Source: Lachnotalea sp. AF33-28 (GTDB lineage: Bacteria > Bacillota > Clostridia > Lachnospirales > Lachnospiraceae). From it: 64,000 bases of DNA. The notes under the pieces are model-generated. The model was not told the DNA's origin and did no database searches. It saw only the letters and a program-made list of their open reading frames with translations. Location of the stretch: the NCBI RefSeq assembly GCF_003477885.1, contig NZ_QUEE01000014.1, forward strand, positions 1 to 64,000. Reading direction: 5' to 3'. Each line of letters starts with the position of its first letter. Positions within the stretch are counted from its first letter, which is position 1. Both the position numbers and the translations under genes were made by a program. Below, piece by piece: positions 8,286 to 17,069 of the stretch.

Positions 8286-8483
8286 AGTTCACAGTGCCGT
8301 AAACTTTCCGCACATGTCTGGCCAGAGTATGGTCCTCATTGGGACGCGCTCTCGCTCCGTGAAGCGCGCAGCGGTTCTAACGCTGCAAACTACGCAGCGA
8401 AAGAACCGGCGGGCTTTGCGGGATCCCTATGAGGACCATACTCTGGCCAGACATGTGCTGCTTTATCGGCTGCCGTGAGCAGA
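8286..8483. repeat. long-palindrome element, copy A
   Basis: About 198 bp. Perfect 29-bp arms (8311-8339 and 8429-8457) enclose a conserved core with a CGCTC...GAAGCGCG hairpin and a nested hairpin GGTTCT(8373)/AGAACC(8402) around CGCTGC(8381)/GCAGCG(8394). Outside the arms lie conserved unpaired blocks (GTAAACTTTCCG, CTGCTTTATCGGC). Related copies are at 27005, 32358 and 63607. No credible coding frame: the open frames are by-products. Confidence 0.9.
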
Positions 8484-8532
8484 AACGGGATTCTCCGCCT
8501 GCGACAGGTTGCTTTGGCGGCATAATACCTTC

Positions 8533-8560
8533 CCGCCGCAGTGCGATCCTGCCCGGAGGG
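8533..8560. repeat. 28-bp dispersed repeat, copy 2
   Basis: 27/28 identical to 3341-3368, again just downstream of the terminator of a minus-strand gene (rplQ). Together with the adjacent palindrome it makes this 440-bp gap a cluster of non-coding repeats. Confidence 0.75.
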
Positions 8561-8597
8561 TTTATTGCATCATTGGAACAATATCTTATGATAGAAT

Positions 8598-8625
8598 AAA
8601 AGCCCCGAATTGCTCCGGGGCTTTT
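8598..8625 (-). terminator. terminator of the S10-spc-alpha superoperon
   Basis: Stem AAAAGCCCCG/CGGGGCTTTT (8598-8607, 8616-8625) beginning 8 nt after the rplQ stop. The flanking A/T on both sides could allow termination in either direction. Confidence 0.9.
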
Positions 8626-8632
8626 ACTGATA

Positions 8633-9169
8633 TTACACTAATTCAATTAATACTTCCATTGCGCCGTCGCCTTTACGCTGGCCGATCTTCACGATCCTGG
8701 TGTAACCGCCTTTGCGGTTTACATACTTGGGAGCGATCTCATCGAAGAGCTTTGCAGGAAGATCCACTTTCTTTGTGTTTTTCTTCTTGCCGGCAGCAGC
8801 TGTGGGAACCTCTGTCACAGGATAGAGGATCTGCAGCATCTGTCTTCTCGCATGCAGTCTGGACGGGCTGTCTTTCTTGATTGTCTTCTCAACTTCGTCG
8901 TATACGGTTTTCTTCTTGCCGTCTACCACTTCTTTGATTCTCTTTCCGTCTTTGTCCTTGCGGGCAACCTTAGCCTTAACGGTTACGGTTTCAAAATTAT
9001 CCATTTCTTTTACTGCCATCGCGATCAGGCCTTCGGCAATCTTACGGATTTCCTTTGCCTTCGCTTCGGTAGTAACAATCTTGCCATGATATAACAGATT
9101 GGTTACCTGGTTTCTTAATAACGCTTTTCTCTGGCTTGCAGTTCTGCCAAGTTTTCTATAACCTGCCAT
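8633..9169 (-). CDS. rplQ: 50S ribosomal protein L17
   Basis: Last gene of the alpha operon; L17 sits at the exit-tunnel side of the 50S subunit. MAGYRKLGRTASQRKALLRNQVTNLL is the conserved opening (start at 9169). At 178 aa it is longer than the roughly 120-aa core: a lysine-rich insertion (about residues 74-145, VARKDKDGKRIKEVV...AAGKKKNTKKV) separates the core from the closing GGYTRIVKIGQRKGDGAMEVLIELV. Long L17 proteins of this kind are known from Lachnospiraceae. Confidence 0.97.
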   Translation of the reverse strand: MAGYRKLGRTASQRKALLRNQVTNLLYHGKIVTTEAKAKEIRKIAEGLIAMAVKEMDNFETVTVKAKVARKDKDGKRIKEVVDGKKKTVYDEVEKTIKKDSPSRLHARRQMLQILYPVTEVPTAAAGKKKNTKKVDLPAKLFDEIAPKYVNRKGGYTRIVKIGQRKGDGAMEVLIELV

Positions 9170-9242
9170 TTTTTCTTTCCTCCATAGCGGTGTTTGTACC
9201 TGTCATGCTCATCGGGCTTACTGACAGCCGCCTCTATTCTTA

Positions 9243-10202
9243 TTACTCGTCGCTGGGATTCAACTCCAGCCCAAGCTCCTTGAGCTTTGCAAGCACCTCT
9301 TCTAAGGACTTGCGGCCAAGGTTCCTTACCTTCATCATATCTTCGGAAGTTCTGCTGCAAAGCTCTTCCACCGTATTGATTCCGGCTCTCTTCAAGCAGT
9401 TGTAGGAACGAACAGACAGCTCAAGCTCATCAATGTTCATTTCCAACACTTTTTCTTTCTCATTATCCTCTTTCTCTACCATTACCTCTGCGGTTTTGGC
9501 GTTTTCGGAAAGATCTATGAATAAGTTTAAGTGCTCGCTTAACACTTTGGCTGCAAGGCTGACTGACTCATCCGGAGCCATGGTGCCGTTTGTAAACACA
9601 TCCAAAGTCAATTTGTCATAGTCAGTAATCTGCCCAACACGGGTATTCTCCACCTTAAGGTTGACGCGCTCCACAGGCGTGTAGATCGAGTCCACCGCGA
9701 TCACACCGATCGGCAGTTCTTCGTCCTTGTTTCTGTCCGCGCTCACATAGCCCCTGCCGCCAGTAATCGTCAGTTCCATGTACAGCTTGCAGTCAGGGCC
9801 GCCGCTCAAAGTTGCGATTACCTGTTCTTTGTTCAGAATCTCGATATCGGAATCCACCTGAATATCGGCTGCGGTGACAACACCTTCGCCTTCAAACTCG
9901 ATATACGCGATTTTTGCCTCATTTGTATCACTGTTGTTCTTTATCGCCAGGCTTTTGATATTCATGATGATCTCAGTCACATCTTCCTTAACTCCAGGAA
10001 TTGAGCTGAACTCATGCAGCACTCCGTCAATTTTAATCTGGCTCACTGCTGCACCCGGTAAGGAAGAGAGCATAATTCTCCTTAAAGAATTGCCGAGAGT
10101 CGTACCATAGCCGCGCTCCAACGGTTCCACAACAAATTTACCGTATTTCTTGTCTTCGGAGATTTCCACTATCTCAATATTTGGCTTCTCAAAATCGAAC
10201 AC
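9243..10202 (-). CDS. rpoA: DNA-directed RNA polymerase subunit alpha
   Basis: 319 aa. N-terminal assembly domain (EPLERGYGTTLGNSLRRIMLSSLPGAAVS) and the C-terminal alpha-CTD with helix-hairpin-helix (about residues 255-312: LSVRSYNCLKRAGINTVEEL...VRNLGRKSLEEV), which contacts UP elements and activators. Lies in the usual place between rpsD and rplQ. Confidence 0.98.
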   Translation of the reverse strand: MFDFEKPNIEIVEISEDKKYGKFVVEPLERGYGTTLGNSLRRIMLSSLPGAAVSQIKIDGVLHEFSSIPGVKEDVTEIIMNIKSLAIKNNSDTNEAKIAYIEFEGEGVVTAADIQVDSDIEILNKEQVIATLSGGPDCKLYMELTITGGRGYVSADRNKDEELPIGVIAVDSIYTPVERVNLKVENTRVGQITDYDKLTLDVFTNGTMAPDESVSLAAKVLSEHLNLFIDLSENAKTAEVMVEKEDNEKEKVLEMNIDELELSVRSYNCLKRAGINTVEELCSRTSEDMMKVRNLGRKSLEEVLAKLKELGLELNPSDE

Positions 10203-10256
10203 TATTAGGCCCCTCCTTTTGGGTTCTATGATTGAGGGTTATTATACTCCTATGGA

Positions 10257-10850
10257 TTATTTGGAGTACAACTCGACGATAAGCATTTCGTTCACCGGAA
10301 CGTCGATAGCTGCTCTGGTAGGCATCTCCTTAACGGTTACCTGCAGGTTTTCCGCATCGGATGTCAGCCATTCCGGAACAAGCCTTCCGGCTGTTACTTC
10401 CAGAATATCCTTGTATCTCTGAGAATCTTTGTTTTTCTCTTTGATCTCAATCACATCGCCGACCTTCACCTGGTAGGAAGGAATGTTGACGCACTTGCCG
10501 TTTACCAGCACGTGCTTGTGATCAACGATCTGTCTGGTTTCTCTTCTTGTGCGGCCAAAACCTGCACGGAACAGCACGTTATCAAGACGAAGCTCGAGCA
10601 GAATCATCAGATTCTCACCAACCATGCCGTTCATCTTTTTAGCCTTTGTATAGTAATTTCTGAAGGGCTTTTCTAACACACCGTAAATAAATTTCGCTTT
10701 CTGCTTCTCTCTTAACTGGAGACCATACTCGCTCATTTTTCTGTTGGCTCTTTTTAATTCTCTGTTTGACTTTTTATCGATACCTAAGTACATAGGCTCT
10801 AAACCAAGAGATCTGCATCTTTTAAGAACTGGAACTCTATTGACTGCCAC
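10257..10850 (-). CDS. rpsD: 30S ribosomal protein S4
   Basis: 197 aa. Conserved segments VPVLKRCRSLGLEP, EKQKAKFIYGVLEKPFRNYY and the S4 RNA-binding domain LELRLDNVLFRAGFGRTRRETRQIVDHKHVLVNG. S4 nucleates 30S assembly and in many bacteria represses the alpha operon. The N-terminal zinc cysteines of longer S4 forms are absent. Confidence 0.98.
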   Translation of the reverse strand: MAVNRVPVLKRCRSLGLEPMYLGIDKKSNRELKRANRKMSEYGLQLREKQKAKFIYGVLEKPFRNYYTKAKKMNGMVGENLMILLELRLDNVLFRAGFGRTRRETRQIVDHKHVLVNGKCVNIPSYQVKVGDVIEIKEKNKDSQRYKDILEVTAGRLVPEWLTSDAENLQVTVKEMPTRAAIDVPVNEMLIVELYSK

Positions 10851-10868
10851 TTTAATACACCTCCTAAA

Positions 10869-11267
10869 TTAAACTCTTCTGCGTTTGGGCGGACGACATC
10901 CGTTATGCGGTACCGGGGTTACGTCTCTGATACTGGTTACTTCAATTCCACATGCCTGTAAAGCACGAATCGCTGCTTCTCTGCCTGATCCCGGACCTTT
11001 CACCATTACGTCTACAGTTTTTAATCCGTGTACTAAAGCTGCCTTTGCAGCAGTCTCAGCTGCCATCTGCGCAGCATAGGGAGTAGATTTCCTTGAACCT
11101 CTGAATCCCAGACCGCCCGCACTCGCCCATGAAAGAGCATTTCCCTGTGTATCTGTCAGGGTAACGATTGTATTGTTGAAAGATGATTGAATGTGCGCTT
11201 GTCCGCGTTCAACGTTTTTCTTAACACGCTTTTTTGTCACTTTCTTAGTTGACACTTTCTTAGCCAT
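10869..11267 (-). CDS. rpsK: 30S ribosomal protein S11
   Basis: 132 aa with a lysine-rich N-terminus. ERGQAHIQSSFNNTIVTLTD, GGLGFRGSRKSTPYAAQ and the C-terminal DVTPVPHNGCRPPKRRRV are diagnostic of S11 of the 30S platform. Good AGGAGG upstream. Confidence 0.98.
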   Translation of the reverse strand: MAKKVSTKKVTKKRVKKNVERGQAHIQSSFNNTIVTLTDTQGNALSWASAGGLGFRGSRKSTPYAAQMAAETAAKAALVHGLKTVDVMVKGPGSGREAAIRALQACGIEVTSIRDVTPVPHNGCRPPKRRRV

Positions 11268-11321
11268 AAAAACTAACCTTTCCCCGTTGGGTTCCTTTCT
11301 AAATGATCACAACGATATTAA

Positions 11322-11693
11322 TTATTTCTTCTTATTAGCAACAGTTTTCTTAGGACCTTTTCTGGTTCTTGCGTTGGTCTTGGTCTTCTGACCGCGAACC
11401 GGCAGGCCTTTTCTGTGACGGATTCCTCTGTAGCATCCGATTTCCTGCAGACGCTTGATGTTCAGCGCGATCTCTCTGCGCAGATCACCTTCTACCAGCT
11501 GATGGTCATCTTCGATGGCCTGGCTGATCCTCTTAATCTCATCATCTGTCAGATCCTTTACACGGGTATCAGGACTAACACCCGCTTCTGCCAGGAGACG
11601 GTTGGAACTAGCCCTGCCGATGCCATAGATATAGGTCAATCCGATTTCAACACGTTTTTCTCTTGGTAAATCAACACCTGAAATACGAGCCAT
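11322..11693 (-). CDS. rpsM: 30S ribosomal protein S13
   Basis: 123 aa. MARISGVDLPREKRVEIGLTYIYGIG and the C-terminal RHRKGLPVRGQKTKTNARTRKGPKKT tail that reaches the P-site tRNA are conserved. Preceded by about 190 nt of untranslated leader after rpmJ, long for this operon and a possible site of alpha-operon autoregulation. Confidence 0.98.
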   Translation of the reverse strand: MARISGVDLPREKRVEIGLTYIYGIGRASSNRLLAEAGVSPDTRVKDLTDDEIKRISQAIEDDHQLVEGDLRREIALNIKRLQEIGCYRGIRHRKGLPVRGQKTKTNARTRKGPKKTVANKKK

Positions 11694-11889
11694 GTGTGTA
11701 GTACACCTCCATTAAGTAAATTTCTAATTCATCAAAGTACATGCGCATGACAGTGCATACGCGGAAAATGAGCATAAATATCCCTTTATCAGCAGGAGGA
11801 TAATTACACCGCATCTTATAAATTGTTTATTTCTTTAATCAGTAAGAACAACTCATTCTGGTGGTTCCTACTGCAGCCGCACTAATACA

Positions 11890-12003
11890 TCAACCCTGTC
11901 TCTGTTTATGCTTCGGGTTCTCGCAAATGATTCTGACACTGCCTTTTCTCTTGATCACTTTGCACTTTTCGCAAATCGGCTTTACGGATGATCTTACTTT
12001 CAC
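11890..12003 (-). CDS. rpmJ: 50S ribosomal protein L36
   Basis: A 37-aa protein read from a GTG start (12003), with GGAG about 10 nt upstream. Translation begins MKVRSSVKPICEKCKVIKRK and ends ENPKHKQRQG. The four zinc ligands CxxC...C...H (C11, C14, C27, H32) are present, so this is the zinc-binding L36 form. Occupies the standard infA-rpmJ-rpsM position. Confidence 0.95.
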   Translation of the reverse strand: MKVRSSVKPICEKCKVIKRKGSVRIICENPKHKQRQG

Positions 12004-12133
12004 AGCAATACACTCCTTTCACTCTCGCTTGGCCGCCGCACACAGCTGTGCAGGGGGGACTTTCAAAAAGTCTGCCACTCATTATATCATTATTGCTTTC
12101 AGAGTGCAAGCGAAATTTGCAATCCTTCCTGAT

Positions 12134-12352
12134 TTATTTATCTCTCCAGATAATTCTTCCTTTGGATAAATCATAGGGGGATAACTCTAAAGTTACTTTA
12201 TCACCGGGCAGTATACGTATATAATTCATGCGCAGTTTGCCGCTGATATGAGCCAATACCTGATGCCCATTTTCCAGTTCTACCTGGAACATCGCATTCG
12301 GCAGCTTTTCAACTACTTTGCCTTCTATCTCGATAACGTCCGCTTTTGACAT
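12134..12352 (-). CDS. infA: translation initiation factor IF-1
   Basis: 72 aa OB-fold protein: MSKADVIEIEGKVVEKLPNA opening and KVTLELSPYDLSKGRIIWR end are invariant features. Binds the 30S A site during initiation. Starts right after the stop codon of the KOW protein gene. Confidence 0.98.
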   Translation of the reverse strand: MSKADVIEIEGKVVEKLPNAMFQVELENGHQVLAHISGKLRMNYIRILPGDKVTLELSPYDLSKGRIIWRDK

Positions 12353-12646
12353 CTACCTTACATCCTCCTGTTTTTTTGGATTCGTATTTTTCTGATACTG
12401 AATCGCCTGTCTGACCGATTCATTCATAACCGTTTCATCTGCCATCAGCTTTGCTGCGATGGTTTCGTTTCTGTAAGAAATGGGCTGCAGATGCTTTTTC
12501 TTCTTTTTCTTAGGTTTCTCCATGGTCCTGGATTTCCCGTCCATCAGATAAACATATTCGCCCTCTTCACGGATTATGAGGAAAATTTCGCCTTTATCAT
12601 GTCCTGCTTTGGATTTTGCCAGATACCCCGGTTCCCATCGTATCAT
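12353..12646 (-). CDS. KOW-domain RNA-binding protein (L14e-like)
   Basis: 97 aa from the ATG at 12646, with GAGGTG 9 nt upstream; a GTG at 12658 would overlap that site. The N-terminal KOW/SH3 barrel (PGYLAKSKAGHDKGEIFLIIRE) is followed by VYLMDGKSRTMEKPKKKKKKHLQP, the motif of the small L14e-like proteins found between map and infA in Clostridia. Probably ribosome- or rRNA-associated; exact role unknown. Confidence 0.88.
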   Translation of the reverse strand: MIRWEPGYLAKSKAGHDKGEIFLIIREEGEYVYLMDGKSRTMEKPKKKKKKHLQPISYRNETIAAKLMADETVMNESVRQAIQYQKNTNPKKQEDVR

Positions 12647-12667
12647 ATGCTGTCTCACCTCGTTTGC

Positions 12668-13417
12668 TTAGAGGGATAAGATCTCCGGTTCTCCGTCAGT
12701 GATCAAAACTGTGTTTTCATAATGAGCGGATAAAGAACCGTCTGCCGTAACCACCGTCCAGTCGTCATCCGTCCACTCCACTTCGAAGCGTCCGGCATTG
12801 ATCATCGGTTCAATGGCCAGCGTCATGCCCGGTTTCAGCTTCAGGCCTCTTGTGCGCTGTCTGAAATTCGGGATCTCCGGCTCCTCATGCATCTGTGTTC
12901 CGATTCCGTGTCCGATCAGATCCCTGACCACACCGTATCCGAACCTGTCCGCATAATCGTTGATCGCCCCTGATATCTCATGAAGGAAATGGCCTGCCTT
13001 CGCATACTTAATTCCCTCAAAGAAACTCTGTCTGGTCACCTCAATCAGCTGCTCCGCTTCTTTTCCCACCTCGCCCACGGCATGTGTTCTGGCCGCATCG
13101 GAATGGTATCCTTTATAAATAACGCCCGCATCCAGGCTGACAATGTCGCCTTCCCGGATCACCCTCTTGCTGCTCGGAATGCCGTGCACCACCTCGTCAT
13201 TGACAGAAACGCACACGGAAGCGGGAAATCCGTTATAATTCAGGAAAGAAGGAATACAGTCATAGCTTCTGATCATCTCTTCGGCAATCCGATCGATTTC
13301 TTTTGTCGTTATACCCGGCTTTATCACTTTTGCCAGATCCTCATGCACCTTAGCTAATATTTTGCCTGCCTGGCGCATCAGTTCGATCTCCCTGGCAGAT
13401 TTAATTGTCACAGACAT
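12668..13417 (-). CDS. map: type I methionine aminopeptidase
   Basis: Removes the initiator methionine. 249 aa, type Ia without a zinc-finger extension. Metal ligands are visible: D in VSLDAGVIYKGYHSDAART (two aspartates), H in LIGHGIGTQMHEEPEIPNF, and E in TLAIEPMIN plus the final HYENTVLIT. Start 13417 lies 2 nt after the adk stop, so the genes are coupled. Confidence 0.98.
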   Translation of the reverse strand: MSVTIKSAREIELMRQAGKILAKVHEDLAKVIKPGITTKEIDRIAEEMIRSYDCIPSFLNYNGFPASVCVSVNDEVVHGIPSSKRVIREGDIVSLDAGVIYKGYHSDAARTHAVGEVGKEAEQLIEVTRQSFFEGIKYAKAGHFLHEISGAINDYADRFGYGVVRDLIGHGIGTQMHEEPEIPNFRQRTRGLKLKPGMTLAIEPMINAGRFEVEWTDDDWTVVTADGSLSAHYENTVLITDGEPEILSL

Positions 13418-13419
13418 GT

Positions 13420-14064
13420 TTACGCTCCTAAAATTTCCACTATATCAGCAAATACAACTTCCATATCACGGGTACCATCCACATTTACCAGCACTCCCCG
13501 CTGACTGTAGAACTCAATCAGAGGCTGTGTCTGTTCGTGGTAGACATCCAGACGTTTTTTCACTGTTTCCGGCTTATCATCATCCCGCAGCACAAGTTCG
13601 CTTCCGCAGCGGTCGCAGATCCCCTCCACCTTGGTAGGGATGTGTACCACATGGTAGGTAGCTCCGCAGTTTAAACACGCGCGTCGCCCGCTCATCCTGT
13701 GAATGATATTCTCATCCGGCACTTCTACATTGATTGCATAATCTATCTTTTCACCGCGTTTTTCCAATGCCGCCTCCAGGCTCTCTGCCTGGGGAATGGT
13801 TCTCGGAAAACCGTCCAGCACGTAACCGTTTGCACAGTCAGGCCTGGAGATCCGATCCATCAAAAGATCGATGGTCAGTTCATCGGGAACAAGCTTTCCC
13901 GCATCCATAAAGGTTTTCGCCTTTTTGCCAAGCTCTGTGCCTTCCTTGATATTGGCACGGAAGATGTCACCGGTGGAGATGTGCGGAATCTGATATTTAT
14001 CCGCAATTTTCTTCGCCTGTGTGCCCTTCCCCGCGCCAGGGGCCCCCAACATGATGATTTTCAT
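13420..14064 (-). CDS. adk: adenylate kinase (zinc-lid type)
   Basis: Interconverts AMP, ADP and ATP. 214 aa. P-loop GAPGAGKGT at 8-16; the lid carries four cysteines (C130, C133, C150, C153) that bind zinc, as is common in Gram-positives. FPRTIPQAESL is the conserved AMP-site region. Part of the secY-adk-map block. Confidence 0.98.
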   Translation of the reverse strand: MKIIMLGAPGAGKGTQAKKIADKYQIPHISTGDIFRANIKEGTELGKKAKTFMDAGKLVPDELTIDLLMDRISRPDCANGYVLDGFPRTIPQAESLEAALEKRGEKIDYAINVEVPDENIIHRMSGRRACLNCGATYHVVHIPTKVEGICDRCGSELVLRDDDKPETVKKRLDVYHEQTQPLIEFYSQRGVLVNVDGTRDMEVVFADIVEILGA

Positions 14065-14127
14065 ACTGCTACCTCCTCTTGATTATTGCCAGATATATCC
14101 TGTCCCAAACAGACCCGAAATGAAATC

Positions 14128-14163
14128 CCGAAACAGAGGGCAGAAGCCTGTCCGCTGTTTCGG
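14128..14163 (-). other. hairpin in the secY-adk spacer
   Basis: Perfect 9-bp stem CCGAAACAG (14128-14136) / CTGTTTCGG (14155-14163) without a T-tract, in the 117-nt gap between secY and adk. Likely an RNA processing or stability element rather than a terminator. Confidence 0.45.
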
Positions 14164-14181
14164 TCGCTCAATGTGTCTGTA

Positions 14182-15498
14182 TCAGTCATCCAGGAATCCC
14201 TTATAGTAACGGACTACCATCTGGGACTCAATCTGCTTCAAGGTTTCAAGAATTACACCGACAATGATGATCAGCGACGTACCCATAAAGGAAAGGCGGG
14301 TAATGCTGAATACACCGGAAAATACAATCGGGATCACAGCAACGATCAGAAGACCGGCCGCACCGATGAATACGATGTAATTCAATATTCTGGTCAGATA
14401 ATCGGAAGTGGGCTTGCCCGGACGGATACCGGGAACAAAACCGCCCTGCTTCTTCATGTTATTCGCCACTTCAATCGGATTAAATGTGATGGAAGTGTAG
14501 AAATAAGCAAAAGCAATAATCAGCACACAGTATACCAGAAGCCCGATGGAATAGATCGGGGCATCCGGACGGCACCAGTTGGAAGAGCTCATTGCCAGCA
14601 GGATCTTGCCTCCTACGGAAGCGTAATTCACATCAAAAAACTGTGCGATCACTACCGGGAATGACATCAGGGACGATGCGAAGATAACCGGGATAACACC
14701 CGCGGTGTTCACCTTCAGCGGGATGTTGGAGGACTGGCCGCCCACCATCTTTCTGCCCTGCATCTTTTTCGCGTACTGCACGGGAATGCGTCTCTCGCCG
14801 CCCTGCAGGAACACAACAAAAGCTACCATGGCGATGCCGATCACAACGATAATCGCAATTGCGAGCACCGCGTTGGCAACATTTTTGCCTTTGATAAAGC
14901 GTTCGAACAGAGTCGCGAAGTCATCCGGCAGCCCGGATACGATGTTGATCAAAAGGATGATGGAAATACCGTTTCCAACGCCTCTCTCGGTGATTCTCTC
15001 ACCCATCCACATCAGCATTGCGGAACCCGCTGTCATGGCGGCTACCGCAACGATCACGGTCCACGCATTGTATACCGGCAGAAGCCCGCTCCCGCCGAAT
15101 CCGATCGCCATAGCGAGGGATTCTATCAGTGCAAGCGCTACGGTAACATAACGTGTGATCTTTGCTATCGTCTTTCTTCCTTCTTCGCCTTCCTTCTGCA
15201 TCTCTTCCAGCTTCGGAATCGCAATGGTCAGAAGCTGCATGATGATGGAGGAAGTGATGTACGGCGTGATGTTCAGAGCAAAGATAGACATTGTCATGAA
15301 CGATCCGCCGGTCATCGCGTCAAAAAAGTTGAACGCGTCACCTGATTGCTGACCAATCAGGTTCGCGATATAAGTTGTACTTACTCCTGGAACTGGAAGC
15401 TGACATCCCACTCTTACTACCACTAACATAAATAGTGTAAATAAGATCTTGTTTCTTACTTCTTTTATTTTAAATGCGTTCTGGAGTGTTTTGAGCAT
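14182..15498 (-). CDS. secY: preprotein translocase subunit SecY
   Basis: Channel-forming subunit of SecYEG, 438 aa and ten membrane segments. Opening MLKTLQNAFKIKEVRNKILFTL, plug region with FNFFDAMTGGSFMTMSIFALNITPYITSSI, and the cytoplasmic loop GGFVPGIRPGKPTSDYL that meets SecA/ribosome are all typical. One nucleotide separates it from the rplO stop. Confidence 0.98.
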   Translation of the reverse strand: MLKTLQNAFKIKEVRNKILFTLFMLVVVRVGCQLPVPGVSTTYIANLIGQQSGDAFNFFDAMTGGSFMTMSIFALNITPYITSSIIMQLLTIAIPKLEEMQKEGEEGRKTIAKITRYVTVALALIESLAMAIGFGGSGLLPVYNAWTVIVAVAAMTAGSAMLMWMGERITERGVGNGISIILLINIVSGLPDDFATLFERFIKGKNVANAVLAIAIIVVIGIAMVAFVVFLQGGERRIPVQYAKKMQGRKMVGGQSSNIPLKVNTAGVIPVIFASSLMSFPVVIAQFFDVNYASVGGKILLAMSSSNWCRPDAPIYSIGLLVYCVLIIAFAYFYTSITFNPIEVANNMKKQGGFVPGIRPGKPTSDYLTRILNYIVFIGAAGLLIVAVIPIVFSGVFSITRLSFMGTSLIIIVGVILETLKQIESQMVVRYYKGFLDD

Positions 15499-15499
15499 A

Positions 15500-15940
15500 T
15501 CAGATCACCTCACAGGTTCCACCAACAGCTTCAATTTTCTGCTTTGCGCCTTCACTGAAAGCGTTCGCCTTTACCGTAAGCTTTTTGGTTAATTCTCCGT
15601 TTCCAAGAATCTTTACTCCATCCCTGGGATTCTTAACGATACCTGCTTCGATCAATGTTTCAACAGTTACTTCTGCACCTGCATCAAAAGTTTCCAGCAT
15701 ATCTACATTAATGCCTATGATTTCCTTCGTGTTTCTGTTAGTGAAACCTCTCTTAGGAAGTCTTCTGTATAAAGGCATCTGACCGCCTTCGAAACCAGGC
15801 CTTGCCGCGCCGGAGCGTGCCTTCTGACCTTTATGTCCCTTACCAGCTGTCTTACCATTACCTGACGCATGGCCACGGCCTCTTCTGAAGTTATCGCTGT
15901 GCTTTGCCCCTGCAGCAGGCTGTAAGTTTGAAAGTTCCAT
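15500..15940 (-). CDS. rplO: 50S ribosomal protein L15
   Basis: 146 aa from the ATG at 15940, which has GGAGGT 7 nt upstream; the earlier in-frame codons overlap that ribosome-binding site. MELSNLQPAAGAKHSDNFRRGRG and GHKGQKARSGAARPGFEGGQMPLYRRLPKRGF are diagnostic. Confidence 0.98.
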   Translation of the reverse strand: MELSNLQPAAGAKHSDNFRRGRGHASGNGKTAGKGHKGQKARSGAARPGFEGGQMPLYRRLPKRGFTNRNTKEIIGINVDMLETFDAGAEVTVETLIEAGIVKNPRDGVKILGNGELTKKLTVKANAFSEGAKQKIEAVGGTCEVI

Positions 15941-15958
15941 TTCCTGCACCTCCTTAGC

Positions 15959-16141
15959 TTAGATTTCTTCTACTTTCACTAAATGTTTTACATGCCAGAT
16001 CATACCACGAACTGCGTCGTTATCAGGCATCTCAACTGTCTTGTTCAGTTTCTTAAGGCCAAGGGCTTCGACAGTTTTCTTTTGTTTCGGAATTGCACCG
16101 ATTGGAGACTTCACTAATGTGATTCTTAATTTATCTGCCAT
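15959..16141 (-). CDS. rpmD: 50S ribosomal protein L30
   Basis: 60 aa, the standard bacterial short form: LRITLVKSPIGAIPKQKKTVEALGL and NDAVRGMIWHVKHLVKVEEI. Between rpsE and rplO as usual. Confidence 0.98.
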   Translation of the reverse strand: MADKLRITLVKSPIGAIPKQKKTVEALGLKKLNKTVEMPDNDAVRGMIWHVKHLVKVEEI

Positions 16142-16156
16142 TTTTGTTCCCTCCTG

Positions 16157-16666
16157 TTAGCCGATTAATTCTTCTACGGATTTGCCGCGGCTCTTCGCAA
16201 CTTCCTCCGGTGTCTTTAAAGCTTCCAGGCCGGCAATTGTAGCTAAAACTACGTTCTGCTTATTGTTGGAGCCTAAAGATTTTGTACGGATATTCTTAAT
16301 ACCTGCCAGTTCCAGAACGGCACGCGCAGGACCACCTGCGATAACGCCGGTACCGGCGGATGCTTTCTTTAATAATACGCTGGCGCTTCCGAACTTGCCG
16401 ATAAAGTCATGAGGGATGCTCATGTTCTCGTCCACAGGCACTGTGATGAGTTTCTTAATCGCATCTTCTTTTCCTTTACGGATTGCTTCCGGAATTTCAG
16501 CCGCCTTGCCCATACCTGCGCCTACATGTCCGTTGCCGTCACCGACAACTACCAAAGCGGAAAAGCGGAAGTTACGTCCACCCTTTACAACCTTAGTAAC
16601 ACGTTTGATGGCTACCACTTTTTCTGTTAATTCTAACGCGCTGGCATCAACGATTGTACGTTTCAT
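16157..16666 (-). CDS. rpsE: 30S ribosomal protein S5
   Basis: 169 aa. VVAIKRVTKVVKGGRNFRFS (double-stranded RNA-binding fold, the spectinomycin-contact loop) and GTGVIAGGPARAVLELAGI are conserved. S5 contributes to decoding fidelity. Confidence 0.98.
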   Translation of the reverse strand: MKRTIVDASALELTEKVVAIKRVTKVVKGGRNFRFSALVVVGDGNGHVGAGMGKAAEIPEAIRKGKEDAIKKLITVPVDENMSIPHDFIGKFGSASVLLKKASAGTGVIAGGPARAVLELAGIKNIRTKSLGSNNKQNVVLATIAGLEALKTPEEVAKSRGKSVEELIG

Positions 16667-16681
16667 GTGTTCTCCTCCTAC

Positions 16682-17050
16682 TTAGAATTCCAGACCAGCT
16701 TCTCTTGCTGCATCTGCTAATGCCTGAACTTTGCCCTGATAGATGAATCCTCCTCTATCAAACACTACGGTGGTGATACCCTTTTCCAACGCTTTTTTAG
16801 CGATTACCGTGCCCAGGTAAGCAGCAGCGTCAACATTGTTGGTCTTCTCGAGTTCAGCTCTCACATCCTTCTGAACGGTAGAAGCGGATACTAACGTATT
16901 TCCAACCGTGTCATCAATAATCTGAGCGTACATATGATTATTGCTTCTAAACACAGCCAGGCGCGGTCTCTCGGCGGTGCCAGCAAGATGATTGCGCAAT
17001 TTTCTATGTTTATTTACACGAACTTCGCTTCTTGACTCTTTACTAATCAT
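16682..17050 (-). CDS. rplR: 50S ribosomal protein L18
   Basis: 122 aa. RVNKHRKLRNHLAGTAERPRLAVFRSNNHMYAQIIDD and the C-terminal FDRGGFIYQGKVQALADAAREAGLEF identify this 5S rRNA-binding protein. Confidence 0.98.
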   Translation of the reverse strand: MISKESRSEVRVNKHRKLRNHLAGTAERPRLAVFRSNNHMYAQIIDDTVGNTLVSASTVQKDVRAELEKTNNVDAAAYLGTVIAKKALEKGITTVVFDRGGFIYQGKVQALADAAREAGLEF

Positions 17051-17069
17051 TATAGCTACTCCTCCTTAA

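Noticed and set aside
7306..8478. 390-codon plus-strand open frame across ecfA1 and palindrome copy A
   Set aside because: It is the complement of ecfA1 plus a non-coding repeat; no ribosome site, and low-complexity antisense composition.
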